NCBI GenBank assembly: GCA_013820875.1
Contig: JACDHS010000054.1
Location: forward strand, 1-33,437
Source: Verrucomicrobiota bacterium
Lineage (GTDB): Bacteria; Verrucomicrobiota; Verrucomicrobiia; Limisphaerales; JACDHS01
Length of the DNA: 33,437 bases
Reading direction: 5' to 3'
Notes under the pieces: model-generated
Told to the model about the DNA's origin: nothing
The model's database searches: none
What the model saw: the letters and a program-made list of their open reading frames with translations, nothing else
Shown: positions 22,615-30,713 of the stretch, piece after piece
How positions within the stretch are numbered: the stretch's first letter is position 1
Layout: every line of letters starts with the position of its first letter
Program-made: the position numbers and the translations under genes

Positions 22615-25600
22615 CTACGGCTTCGCAACCTTAAGCCTGCTCCATTCCGGCAGAACCATTTCCAAAATCACCGGTTTCTCATCGGCAGGCTTGTATTCGC
22701 CTGCTCCGTTCATCGTGTAATTGGCTCCTTCGACGTGAATGCGATAGGAGGTCTCGTGCAAGGTGTCGAAATGGAAGTTGCCATTGGCATCAGTCTTCGT
22801 CCGTTCACTCGGAGCAAGCGAACTGTAGGTTTGCACCGGCGCGTCTGGAATAGGCAACCCCGATTTCTTTTCCACCACCTTTCCGCTGAGTCTCAATCCC
22901 GGCTCCATCTTCACCGAAAGCGGCAACTTCGAAAAGTTGACCGGCACAACCATCGTCTTCATTCCGGGATGATGAAACGTCAGTCGGTATTCTCCCGCGC
23001 CGGGGCTGGCGTTATCGAAACGGAATCGTCCCTGTCCATCCGTGGCAACGGCCTGGTGTCCGAAGCCGGAGTTGTTATGATGCCAATCGATCTTCACGGT
23101 TGAATTCGGAATCGGCCTTCCGTCAGGCGTTAACAATTGCCCTACGATGTCGCGTCCGGGAGTGAATTGTAATTGCACCTCCCGATCGGGCGCCTTTTCC
23201 GTCAAGGTGATCGGTTCACTCAGGCAAACGGAATTGTCGCGGCTCGAGCGCATCTTATACGTGCCACCTAAAGGGAGTGGGCTGGCAATTCCGTCATGCA
23301 TCTCGACGCGCTCCCAATGACTCTCCACCAACGACGGCGACTTCTTCGTTTCGATCAAAGAGTATGAAACTCGATTGGCTGGGCTGCCGTCGGGGTTAAG
23401 TGCGGTTGCGTAAATGGCGCCTGCCGGAATCACCGGAACATTGATGACCAATAAATCGTTTCCTTCCGGAACCTGTAATGCTTCCACTTTAAACCAGTAT
23501 CCCACCGTGCGCGCGGGCTCATACTGGAAGAGGCCCACCATTGCACTGACGCGGGCCTCGCCGTTCTCGATTTTCACCTCTTTGCGCATGAGCGCGTTCG
23601 AGTTTTTATCGGGCACCATAACGTAGATAGTTCCCTTGGGTGGCACACCCGACGGGTGGACGAAGCGGAGAACCACCTCACGACGCTTTAACAGGTTCTT
23701 GTCGGATATTTCAATGTTCCATTCGCCATTCACTATGGCGGGAGGGTCGAATCGCTGCCCGGCAACATCTAATGTTACCGCACTCCCGAACTTATTCGTA
23801 AAAGTAAAATGGCCAACCCCATTCTCGATCTGCACGGGCAGGTTCTCTCCGTAAGAAGCACCACGTTCACCCGATTTTTCACTATATTCAATGCGGGCAA
23901 GTATGGTCAGACCTTTCCAATTGCTGTTCAACTTGCTCAATTCACCGGTGATGGTTCCTTTGAGAACCACTTCCGGAGCAAGCATCGCCCGGAGATTTGC
24001 CTGTCCGGCGCGCACGTCATCAAGGATCGCCTGCGTATATCCCGGCGCATCAACTAAAAGGGAATACCGTCCGGCGGCCGGGAGACTGCTGAGAATGAAT
24101 CGCCCTTGTTCGTCGGTGGTTGTCAGCGGCGCGCCAGGGTTCCACGGATTCACACTGCTAAAGCCGTAAACATCACCTCTTTGATACTGATGTGTTTGTC
24201 CGCCCGGAATGGATCGGATTGCGCGCGGGCCTTCTCCTCGAAAAACGTGGAGAGAAGCCTTCGGAACAGGAGCACCCGTGGTCGCGTCCACAACCACGCC
24301 GCGAACCGGTTCCACTTTCTGCGCGCGGATTTCATACAAACCACTCGGTTCAAGCGAATCGAACTTGAACGCTTCATATTCGTAACCCGCCTTCTCCACT
24401 TTAACGCTGAGCGGATAGTTGTCGCAGTGATTTAAGACCGCAATGCCTTGCGAATCGGTCGTCAGGTGTTTGGACGGAAAGCTTGTTGTGCCGGGATTAA
24501 TTGGAAACCAAAATTGGCATTTTAGAAGTGTGCCAGAAATGGGTTCACCCGACTGCGCATCAGAGACCCGAAAGGAAACCGCGAAACCGCGTTTGAATAC
24601 CAGGTTAAGTTCCGGCACCTCGGTTGTTTTGCGGATGTCTATCGGACCAACGAATGCCGGGGCAAAATCTACATGCGACGCTGAGAAATAAAGATCCCCT
24701 CGCGAGACCTTGCCGGTGTAAACGCCCTTGCCATTATCCTGGACACTATGGGAAGCAGAGCTGCGATCGCGGTTTACAAAGAAAGAGGCATCTACTCTTC
24801 CGGGAACGGGCGACCCATCTTCTGTTCGGATCGTGCCGCGCACCTCAATTTGGTCCTGTTCATCGGGTTCCACTTCCAGTCGCGCCCCTCGTTCCACCAT
24901 TTTCTGCTCGATTTGCACGATGCGTTCAGCCGGCGTTAAGAGTTTTGCCGCAACGCTCACCGTGAGGCGGGTTCCCACTGCTGATAAGAGGAGGAGCAGG
25001 CCGCCGATAAACAACGAGCCGAACAGCGCCTTCCAGGTCAGGCTCATTCCGGGGCGGTAGCCGGGCACAAGAATCCGTTGCACCCGGTCCATCAATGAAG
25101 AGGACTTCCGCTCACCAAACGCGGGCACGCCGCGCGGCGTCACTGCCAGCATACTGGCCGCAACGTGCGCCAGGGTTTCAGCATATTCGATATGGCCACC
25201 CGTCAACTCGATTGCAATTGCATCACAGCACGCCTCGCGCTCATGGCGCATTTGCCGGCTGATCCACCAGATGGCTGGGTTGAAAAAGAGAATCGACTCA
25301 ATCAACAGTTGGCAAAGATTGGCGAGGTAATCACCGCGCCGGACATGAGCCAGTTCGTGGAGGAACACGAATTGAAGCTGTTGCAACGACATGCTCGTCA
25401 CCAGTGACAACGGCAAAATCAAAGTGGGCACAATTATACCCATCACCGCCGGAGTGGAGAGCGTCTCCGTCATCACCACTCGAATGCGACGGATTAGCCC
25501 AAGCCGGAGCCTGGTTTCTTCCAACAGTCGCAGGATCGCCGGATCTTCAACGGGGCGACCACTGCTGCGGATACTTTCCGCACTGGCCACACACACCGCC

Positions 25601-26016
25601 GAACGCGCCAGCATAAGAGCCAATCCCACAAGCCAGACCAGCGCCAGCCACGGAGTCCATGGCACGCTCGAAGTGCTTGGGAGCGGTTGCGTGGTCACTG
25701 CGGCGGGAGCCTTCTGTTCGTTCCCATGAGACACATGGGTCACATGAGACATATAGGTCTCATGCGAAACTTCCGAATAGACGGCAACTTCACGACTCGC
25801 CTGTTCCTGCAACACCCCCCAGGCGATGAGCCCGCCTAAAAAGACAAATGTCATCGCTGCGACGCACCAGCGGTAGCGAACCTCCGGACGCACCGCTCGC
25901 CGCAGCACCACGAACAGTCCGAGTGTCGCTACTCCCCCAATCCAAAGAGTGTGGAGCAGCGCTTGAATAACATGTGACCAACTGTCGCTTGCCAGTGTTT
26001 CCCAAAGAGCATTCAT
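22615..26016 (-). CDS. BlaR1/MecR1-like M56 metallopeptidase with large carboxypeptidase-regulatory-like region
   Basis: A 1133-aa membrane protein. The N-terminal 345 residues follow the M56 sensor plan: membrane segments near 15-37, 50-70, 120-140 and 325-346, and the zinc motif HELAH at 220-224 with the third ligand Glu260 in RHEREACCD. In BlaR1 this domain is activated by a signal from outside and inactivates the repressor BlaI. Here the usual penicillin-binding sensor is replaced by about 780 residues of repeated beta-sandwiches resembling carboxypeptidase-regulatory domains (for example VRGVVVDATTGAPVPKASL, IVGQLLTPDGRPIPNSTV, LSGKVVEKKSGLPIPDAPV). The ligand is therefore unlikely to be a beta-lactam and is unknown. 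Its ATG overlaps the blaI stop by 4 nt. A repeat-derived stretch (SHETYMSHVTHVSH) lies at 84-97. Confidence 0.92.
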   Translation of the reverse strand: MNALWETLASDSWSHVIQALLHTLWIGGVATLGLFVVLRRAVRPEVRYRWCVAAMTFVFLGGLIAWGVLQEQASREVAVYSEVSHETYMSHVTHVSHGNEQKAPAAVTTQPLPSTSSVPWTPWLALVWLVGLALMLARSAVCVASAESIRSSGRPVEDPAILRLLEETRLRLGLIRRIRVVMTETLSTPAVMGIIVPTLILPLSLVTSMSLQQLQFVFLHELAHVRRGDYLANLCQLLIESILFFNPAIWWISRQMRHEREACCDAIAIELTGGHIEYAETLAHVAASMLAVTPRGVPAFGERKSSSLMDRVQRILVPGYRPGMSLTWKALFGSLFIGGLLLLLSAVGTRLTVSVAAKLLTPAERIVQIEQKMVERGARLEVEPDEQDQIEVRGTIRTEDGSPVPGRVDASFFVNRDRSSASHSVQDNGKGVYTGKVSRGDLYFSASHVDFAPAFVGPIDIRKTTEVPELNLVFKRGFAVSFRVSDAQSGEPISGTLLKCQFWFPINPGTTSFPSKHLTTDSQGIAVLNHCDNYPLSVKVEKAGYEYEAFKFDSLEPSGLYEIRAQKVEPVRGVVVDATTGAPVPKASLHVFRGEGPRAIRSIPGGQTHQYQRGDVYGFSSVNPWNPGAPLTTTDEQGRFILSSLPAAGRYSLLVDAPGYTQAILDDVRAGQANLRAMLAPEVVLKGTITGELSKLNSNWKGLTILARIEYSEKSGERGASYGENLPVQIENGVGHFTFTNKFGSAVTLDVAGQRFDPPAIVNGEWNIEISDKNLLKRREVVLRFVHPSGVPPKGTIYVMVPDKNSNALMRKEVKIENGEARVSAMVGLFQYEPARTVGYWFKVEALQVPEGNDLLVINVPVIPAGAIYATALNPDGSPANRVSYSLIETKKSPSLVESHWERVEMHDGIASPLPLGGTYKMRSSRDNSVCLSEPITLTEKAPDREVQLQFTPGRDIVGQLLTPDGRPIPNSTVKIDWHHNNSGFGHQAVATDGQGRFRFDNASPGAGEYRLTFHHPGMKTMVVPVNFSKLPLSVKMEPGLRLSGKVVEKKSGLPIPDAPVQTYSSLAPSERTKTDANGNFHFDTLHETSYRIHVEGANYTMNGAGEYKPADEKPVILEMVLPEWSRLKVAKP
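25728..25766. repeat. CATGAGAC-type repeat inside blaR1-like gene
   Basis: The + strand reads CCCATGAGACACATGGGTCA, then CATGAGACATATAGGTCTCATG, with CATGAGAC twice and the inverted word GTCTCATG once. On the coding strand it gives the repetitive peptide SHETYMSHVTHVSH in the loop between membrane segments. It looks like an intergenic-type repeat that entered the gene in frame. Confidence 0.6.
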
Positions 26017-26417
26017 TTTTTCCCCTTCTTCCGTGGTTCTGGTTTCTGTTCGTGTTCGGAAATCAACCGTTTGATTTCGTCCAGTTCCTCGCGTTCCACC
26101 GTTTTGCCCGAGAGCAGATGCTGCAGTGCCGTCGCCGCATTGCCGCCAAACACCTGGCTCACCAAATTCCTGAGCAAAGGCCCGGCAATCTTGTCGCGGG
26201 TAACGCGCGCTTTATAAACATGCGCATTCCCTTCGGCGACATGAGACAAGAGCCCTTTCTTTTCCATCACCTGGATGACAGAAAGGATGGTGGTGTAGGC
26301 GCGAGTCTTGCCATCCGGCATCGCATCGAGCACTTCACGGACGGTGGAAGGGCCGCGTTGCCAGAGGACCGACAGGACTTGCATCTCGAGTTTGGAAGGT
26401 TCACGAATATTCTTCAT
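26013..26417 (-). CDS. blaI: BlaI/MecI-type transcriptional repressor
   Basis: A 134-aa winged-helix repressor. The start is the ATG at 26417 (MKNIREPSKLEMQVLSVLWQ); another ATG at 26435 lies inside the operator and is less likely. Residues about 5-75 form the winged helix (PSTVREVLDAMPDGKTRAYTTILSVIQVMEKKGLL), followed by a dimerisation segment and a Lys-rich tail. BlaI dimers bind a palindromic operator and are inactivated after the partner BlaR1 receives its signal. The 4-nt overlap with the blaR1-like gene and the strong double operator upstream indicate an autoregulated operon. Confidence 0.95.
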   Translation of the reverse strand: MKNIREPSKLEMQVLSVLWQRGPSTVREVLDAMPDGKTRAYTTILSVIQVMEKKGLLSHVAEGNAHVYKARVTRDKIAGPLLRNLVSQVFGGNAATALQHLLSGKTVEREELDEIKRLISEHEQKPEPRKKGKK

Positions 26418-26421
26418 AGAA

Positions 26422-26459
26422 GCTACTGTGTTCATAGTAGATACTATGAACATAGTAGC
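26422..26459 (-). promoter_or_regulatory. double palindromic operator of blaI-blaR1
   Basis: Two adjacent 16-bp near-palindromes, TACTGTGTTCATAGTA (26424-26439) and TACTATGAACATAGTA (26442-26457), are separated by GA and are inverted copies of each other with one mismatch. GC/GC extends the symmetry to 26422-26459. The TACT-N8-AGTA form fits BlaI-family operators. It lies 5 to 42 nt before the chosen blaI start, where it would cover the promoter or the 5' leader. Confidence 0.88.
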
Positions 26460-26603
26460 CATGTCAAGGGGGCGCCCCGGAAGTATTCTGCCCGTTGGAT
26501 TTCGGTGAATGCGGTTTATGACGGCTCTTCCATAACATGAATGCGGATTCAATTTTCTAGCAATGGCACGGTATCGCTCTAACTCGGTCAAATTGGTTTT
26601 CGA

Positions 26604-26797
26604 ACGAAAAGCGCCAGAGGACTGGACAAGCCAGAACTATAGAGTGGATGACCGCCCGGCGGTCTACTCCAAGACCTTGCGGACTTCTCGGAGTATTCTG
26701 CGGCGCGACAGCGTCTTGGACGAGACCGCCATGCGGTCAACGACTCTCCAGTTCTGGCTTCGGCTGTCCCCTGGCGCTTTTCGTTTGGTTGGAATCG
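26604..26797. repeat. palindromic repeat family, copy 2
   Basis: Arms about 26604-26668 and 26723-26788 are imperfect inverted copies (ACGAAAAGCGCCAG against CTGGCGCTTTTCGT, AAGCCAGAACT against AGTTCTGGCTT). The right half, 26715-26797, aligns over about 83 bp with 14173-14255 of copy 1, including CTTGGACGAGACCGCC and AGTTCTGGCTTCGGC. The remaining gap between blaI and the terminator at 26953 shows nothing else. Confidence 0.85.
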
Positions 26798-26952
26798 AAA
26801 ACATGAATCACCCAAGCCTCTTTCTCGTATTTGACCGCCAGTTGGAATCACACCCGTTCTGTAGTCTGCACCGATTTTGTAAGCGACGGATAAGCTCATC
26901 TCAATGTCCCAAACCACCAAATAGTGACCCCTTTTAAAGACCCCAAAAGCAA

Positions 26953-26984
26953 AACACCCCGCAACGGTTACGTTGCGGGGTGTT
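26953..26984 (-). terminator. terminator of the cadherin-like gene
   Basis: AACACCCCGCAAC/GTTGCGGGGTGTT is a perfect 13-bp stem with a six-base loop, about 22 bp after the stop codon of the minus-strand gene. On the minus strand TTGCTTTTGG follows, a weak T tract. Confidence 0.85.
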
Positions 26985-27005
26985 GCGAATAATATTTCTG
27001 GCTGT

Positions 27006-29654
27006 TTAGTCTGCCAGCAGCGTTACGGAACCAACGCTGTCCGAGGTCCTCCAGTAGCCGATTGCCTTGTTCTGGTTCTGCAAAACAACCACCCTGACCG
27101 ACATCGCTTCGGAGGTGGTCGGATGCGTTACAGTCCCGCTAATCCGGCCGTATTTGGGGAAACGGCGTTCATATTTAAAAGCAGGATTCAAGAGCGGTGC
27201 CAGCAGATCTCCACCCGCAAAGACGGAGTCTCCGGTCGAGAAGGTGGGGAAGGCCGCTGCCGGATTCAATCGCGAACTGACTGATGTAAGGATGTTCGTA
27301 AACCCAGCAGGGAAAAAGACGGAGCCCGGCAGTCTGATCAAGGAGAAGTCCCCTGAAACGTTTCCGTCAATGGCAAGCGTCAACCATCCGAGGAGCGAAC
27401 CTTTTCCATAGAGAGCTGAATAGACCGGGATCTGTCCATTGGGGCTGATGATACTTACTGAACGGGCGGTGATGCCTTCCGCCAGGAATCCTCCGATCCC
27501 GACTCTGCCATTGGCTTTGACGCGCATGAACAAGACGGCTGAACCTTCAGGAGTGCCTGGTGTGAGTGCGCCATTTTCCAGACTGAGCGTGTAAACGCCA
27601 GTGAATGGTGATGGATTCGTTTTAGAATAGAGGTTCTTGTAGGCAAACAATTCGGTTGTCCATGAGGAACTGCTGATCGTGCCGCTAATCGTGGCGGTGC
27701 TGTTGTCTACTGTCATCGTCAAAACATAACCGGTACTATTCGTTTTGGTGACGCTGCCCAAATCGCCCATTTTCCCTGAGAAACGTCGAGTCACGCCGCC
27801 AACCACCGCGCTGGCGGAAAACGTTCCCAAGCTGGTGATCGAGACGTAGAATCTGCCAGAGCTCGCATGTCTCACTTCGTCCGCTTCGTTGAAAAGCCCC
27901 ATGTAAATGCCTTTTGCCTCTTCGAAAAGAGCCCCGCCGTCCACAACGTCCAAAACGTTGATCGTAAGCTGCTTTTCAAAGCTCGCACCGCCTGCATCGG
28001 TAGCGCGGACGCGGATGCTGAGACTGCTCTTTTCTTCGTAATCAAGGGCTTTGGACGTCTGGAGCGACCCGTTGCTGATTGAGAACGAGGCGTTGTCTGT
28101 ATCACCTGCGCCGGAAACCAGGGCGAAGGTATGGGTGTCGCCCACTTCATCCAGTGCGGAAAGAACGCCGACAACCGTTCCAGCGGCTTGGTTTTCTGCG
28201 ACGGAATTATTGCTCAGCAGGATATCTGTCGGGGCTGCATTGGAAGCAGTGATTTGCAACGTAACCGTGGCGAACAAGCTGTAGGTCGAGCCATTGTAAG
28301 CGCGATAGCGGAACTCATCTGAACCGGTATAGCCGGCTTCCGGGGTATAGACGAAGGAACCGTCTGGTTGCAGGTTGACGGTGCCGTGCTTTGGGATACT
28401 GGACAACACCGCGGTCAGGGAATTATTCCCTTCGTCTTCGTCATTGGCCAAAACTCCGGGTGCTGGAACGGTAAGAGCGGTGTCTTTCGGCGTCGCATAG
28501 CTGTCGTTCCCGGCAGTGGTCGCTCCGCTGATAACGTTGATGGTCATGGAACCAAGCGTCTGCAGGCCGGTTTCGTCCGTGACGGAGAAGGTGATGCCGT
28601 GGGTCCCGACCTGTGCCAGCGTGGGAGTCCAGTTAAATGTGCTGCTCACGTTCGTGCTTCCGATGAGCGGGAGCTGCGGAGTCATCACGGCACCCGCCGG
28701 CAGGCCTCCTGCGTTGAGGATTAGGGTGTTATTCGGGTCAATATCTGATGCCTCCACGGTGAGAACCGCCAGGGTATTGGCCACGACAGTCAGCGGCCCG
28801 TGCGCGTTGCCAGGATCGGTCGTGTGGACTTCCAATTCAGGTGCGGTGCCGGTCTGGGCTCCGATCTTCAAAAGAATGTCAACCGGAGAACGGGTCTTGA
28901 CGTTCCCGTTCAAATCAACGTCTTCGATCATAAACTGAACCGTGTAAAAACGCGTTTGATCGAGGGTGGAAGTGTCCCATGTCACTTGTCCTGTGGTGGG
29001 GTTGATGGTTATGCCTGCAGGAGAAGTATTGCCGAAACTGGAACCGACGGCTTCAAGATCGGTTGCCACTCGCCAACGCAATGAATCGCCATCCGGATCG
29101 ATTGCAGGAACAAAGAACGAGGCATTGGTGCTTGCCGGCAGATTAACAATCGGGACCATGCTGCTCACCGGAGAGCTGTTTCCGTTAAAAGGAGTGATGA
29201 TCGATTGCGCCAGGAGGTTGCCATCTCCCCGGTTTGCCAGGGATGACAAACGACAGCAGCTATTGAAACCTGCGGTGAATGGACCAGGGCCACTGTAGGT
29301 CTTCCTCACTGGAACCTGATCCTGCGGACTGACCACCATCTCGCCGACTATCCAATTCTCTGCAATATCCAGGGCAGTGACTTTGATGTAGAGGGTAGTA
29401 TGAGTACCATCTCCAAAGAAAAAATTATCAACGTATACGACATCGCCAATTTGAGCATTCCCACTTCCTACGGTATTACGTGCCACGCCGAATTGAAAGT
29501 TGAACTCGACTTCCCCGGGGTTACTTGTTGGTTTCCAGGCCATGTTTGCATATCGAAAATGCGCAGCCTGCATTTCTGTGGTAAATCCGCCTACTCCTAA
29601 AAGGATGCCTAACTTGGCAATCGCAAGATTGCGCCAGAATGGTTGTTTTCTCAT
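27006..29654 (-). CDS. secreted cadherin/Ig-like multidomain protein
   Basis: An 882-aa exported protein with a signal peptide (residues 1-30, ending EMQAAH). Regions in order: an N-terminal domain (about 31-265) containing an Ig-like PAIDPDGDSLRWRVATD segment; an Ig-like region (about 270-380) with FNWTPTLAQVGTHGITFSV; a tandem-95/bacterial cadherin-like repeat (about 385-470) with GVLANDEDEGNNSL and GSFVYTPEAGYTGSDEFRY; a cadherin-like repeat (about 475-570) with VAENQAAGTVVG and LDYEEKSSLSIRVRATD; and a C-terminal region of 300 residues that I cannot assign. It is probably an extracellular adhesion or structural protein. The ATG at 29654 follows a run of A and has no Shine-Dalgarno site. 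Confidence 0.85.
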   Translation of the reverse strand: MRKQPFWRNLAIAKLGILLGVGGFTTEMQAAHFRYANMAWKPTSNPGEVEFNFQFGVARNTVGSGNAQIGDVVYVDNFFFGDGTHTTLYIKVTALDIAENWIVGEMVVSPQDQVPVRKTYSGPGPFTAGFNSCCRLSSLANRGDGNLLAQSIITPFNGNSSPVSSMVPIVNLPASTNASFFVPAIDPDGDSLRWRVATDLEAVGSSFGNTSPAGITINPTTGQVTWDTSTLDQTRFYTVQFMIEDVDLNGNVKTRSPVDILLKIGAQTGTAPELEVHTTDPGNAHGPLTVVANTLAVLTVEASDIDPNNTLILNAGGLPAGAVMTPQLPLIGSTNVSSTFNWTPTLAQVGTHGITFSVTDETGLQTLGSMTINVISGATTAGNDSYATPKDTALTVPAPGVLANDEDEGNNSLTAVLSSIPKHGTVNLQPDGSFVYTPEAGYTGSDEFRYRAYNGSTYSLFATVTLQITASNAAPTDILLSNNSVAENQAAGTVVGVLSALDEVGDTHTFALVSGAGDTDNASFSISNGSLQTSKALDYEEKSSLSIRVRATDAGGASFEKQLTINVLDVVDGGALFEEAKGIYMGLFNEADEVRHASSGRFYVSITSLGTFSASAVVGGVTRRFSGKMGDLGSVTKTNSTGYVLTMTVDNSTATISGTISSSSWTTELFAYKNLYSKTNPSPFTGVYTLSLENGALTPGTPEGSAVLFMRVKANGRVGIGGFLAEGITARSVSIISPNGQIPVYSALYGKGSLLGWLTLAIDGNVSGDFSLIRLPGSVFFPAGFTNILTSVSSRLNPAAAFPTFSTGDSVFAGGDLLAPLLNPAFKYERRFPKYGRISGTVTHPTTSEAMSVRVVVLQNQNKAIGYWRTSDSVGSVTLLAD

Positions 29655-29860
29655 TTTTTTTTTGGTTTTGAATAGATGCCCTGATGCTGGGCATCAGCTT
29701 TCTTACTAGCTATCTGAATGTATAAGGAAATTACTTACGCATGTCTAGAGGTTTTCGGCATTCAAATTCTTGTTGATTCGGGATAACCAGGCTTCATCGC
29801 GGGTGCGGCGAACCATTTGATTAACAGAATACTCCATCGCTGCGCATCGTTAAACCGTAC
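29655..29860. other. region upstream of the cadherin-like gene
   Basis: About 200 bp containing the 5' region of the minus-strand gene. I see no gene, repeat or hairpin of note here. Confidence 0.5.
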
Positions 29861-29896
29861 AAGAAAAATCCTCTCCACGTTTAGTGAGGAGAGGAA
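29861..29896 (-). terminator. terminator of the broken gene
   Basis: TCCTCTCC and GGAGAGGA (29869-29896) form a perfect 8-bp stem with a 12-nt loop. On the minus strand TTTTTCTT follows. It lies 28 bp after the stop codon of the gene remnant at 29925. Confidence 0.8.
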
Positions 29897-29924
29897 AAGG
29901 ACTCTCAATGATTGAGTGTGGGTC

Positions 29925-30106
29925 TATCCCAGATCCGGCGCCGCAAAGGTCAATGCATCGAAAGTCCTCGTAGTACCGTCGAAGCGATCTGTCACGACCG
30001 CAGTCGATGCCGTGATGGTATCGAAGAAGGAAATCTCCGAGTCGTCCTTGCGCATCGCGTAGAACTGGGTGGCCGCATAGAGCAATGCATTTGTATTACC
30101 TGTTGG
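29925..30106 (-). pseudogene. 3' fragment of an unidentified gene, cut short near array B
   Basis: On the minus strand an open frame without a start at its beginning reads PTGNTNALLYAATQFYAM, continues RKDDSEISFFDTITASTAVV and TDRFDGTTRTFDALTFAA, and ends PDLG and a stop at 29925. Codon use and composition look like real protein, unlike the other frames here, and a good terminator follows at 29861-29896. Upstream the frame meets a stop at 30107, 57 bp before the array edge at 30164. The simplest reading is a gene whose 5' part was lost or displaced when the module came in. I do not recognise the family. Confidence 0.65.
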
Positions 30107-30163
30107 CTATTGTCGATCGCCCACGTCTATGCCGCGCCACGCCGAATTGAGTTTCCCGGGAAC

Positions 30164-30604
30164 GTGGACTTGAGACCATCCAGGCCGTTTCCGGATGATC
30201 CTGAAGTGGGCTTGAGACCGTCCAGGCGGTTTCCGGATGATCCTGAAGTGGGCTTGAGACCATCCAGGCGGTTTTCGGATGATCCGAAAGTGGACTTGAG
30301 ACCGTCCAGGCGGTTTCCGGATGATCCGGAAGTGGGCTTGAGACCATCCAGGCGGTTTTCGGATGATCCGAAAGTGGACTTGAGACCGTCCAGACGGTTT
30401 CCGGATGATCCTGAAGTGGGCTTGAGACCGTCCAGGCGGTTTTCGGATGATCCGAAAGTGGGCTTGAGACCGTCCAGACGGTTTCCGGATGATCCTGAAA
30501 TGGACTTGAGACCATCCAGGCGGTTTTCGGATGATCCTGAAGTGGGCTTGAGACCATCCAGGCGGTTTCCGGATGATCCTGAAATGGGCTTGAGACCGTC
30601 CAGC
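30164..30604. repeat. 42-bp tandem-repeat array B
   Basis: Ten full 42-bp units begin at 30164 and every 42 bp to 30542; an eleventh, partial unit starts at 30584. Units read GTGG(G/A)CTTGAGACC(A/G)TCCAG, then (G/A)CGGTTT(T/C)CGGATGATCC. The period equals that of array A, but only about 20 of 42 positions agree in register, mostly at the GTGG(G/A)C start. Units contain the inverted repeat CCGTC-CA-GACGG (or near forms). From unit 2 to unit 10 GTTTCC and GTTTTC alternate strictly, a higher-order period of 84 bp. The left edge is CCCGGGAACGTGG and the right edge CCCACGTTCCGGG, inverted forms of each other. Long open frames on both strands follow from the period and are not taken as genes. Confidence 0.97.
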
Positions 30605-30668
30605 CCACGTTCCGGGCGACCTAAAGCGAAAAACCCCTTATTTTTCGACAATTTGTCCGGAAGAAGCT
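30604..30668. repeat. conserved right flank of array B
   Basis: CCCACGTTCCGGG to GAAGCT matches 319-383 after array A with scattered changes. Before it, the last partial unit shows TGGGCT (30585-30590) mirrored by AGCCCA (30602-30607), so this array also ends with an inverted copy of its unit start. Confidence 0.85.
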
Positions 30669-30713
30669 TTTGAACCTGCCGCGAAAATCAAATTCGAGAA
30701 ATTTATGGATGCC

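Noticed and set aside
30164-30604. CRISPR array
   Set aside because: The repeats abut with no unique spacers and no cas genes are near.
29912-30673. A 253-aa plus-strand protein spanning array B, and two minus-strand frames through it
   Set aside because: Same reason as array A; the plus frame also runs antisense through the gene remnant and terminator at 29861-30106.
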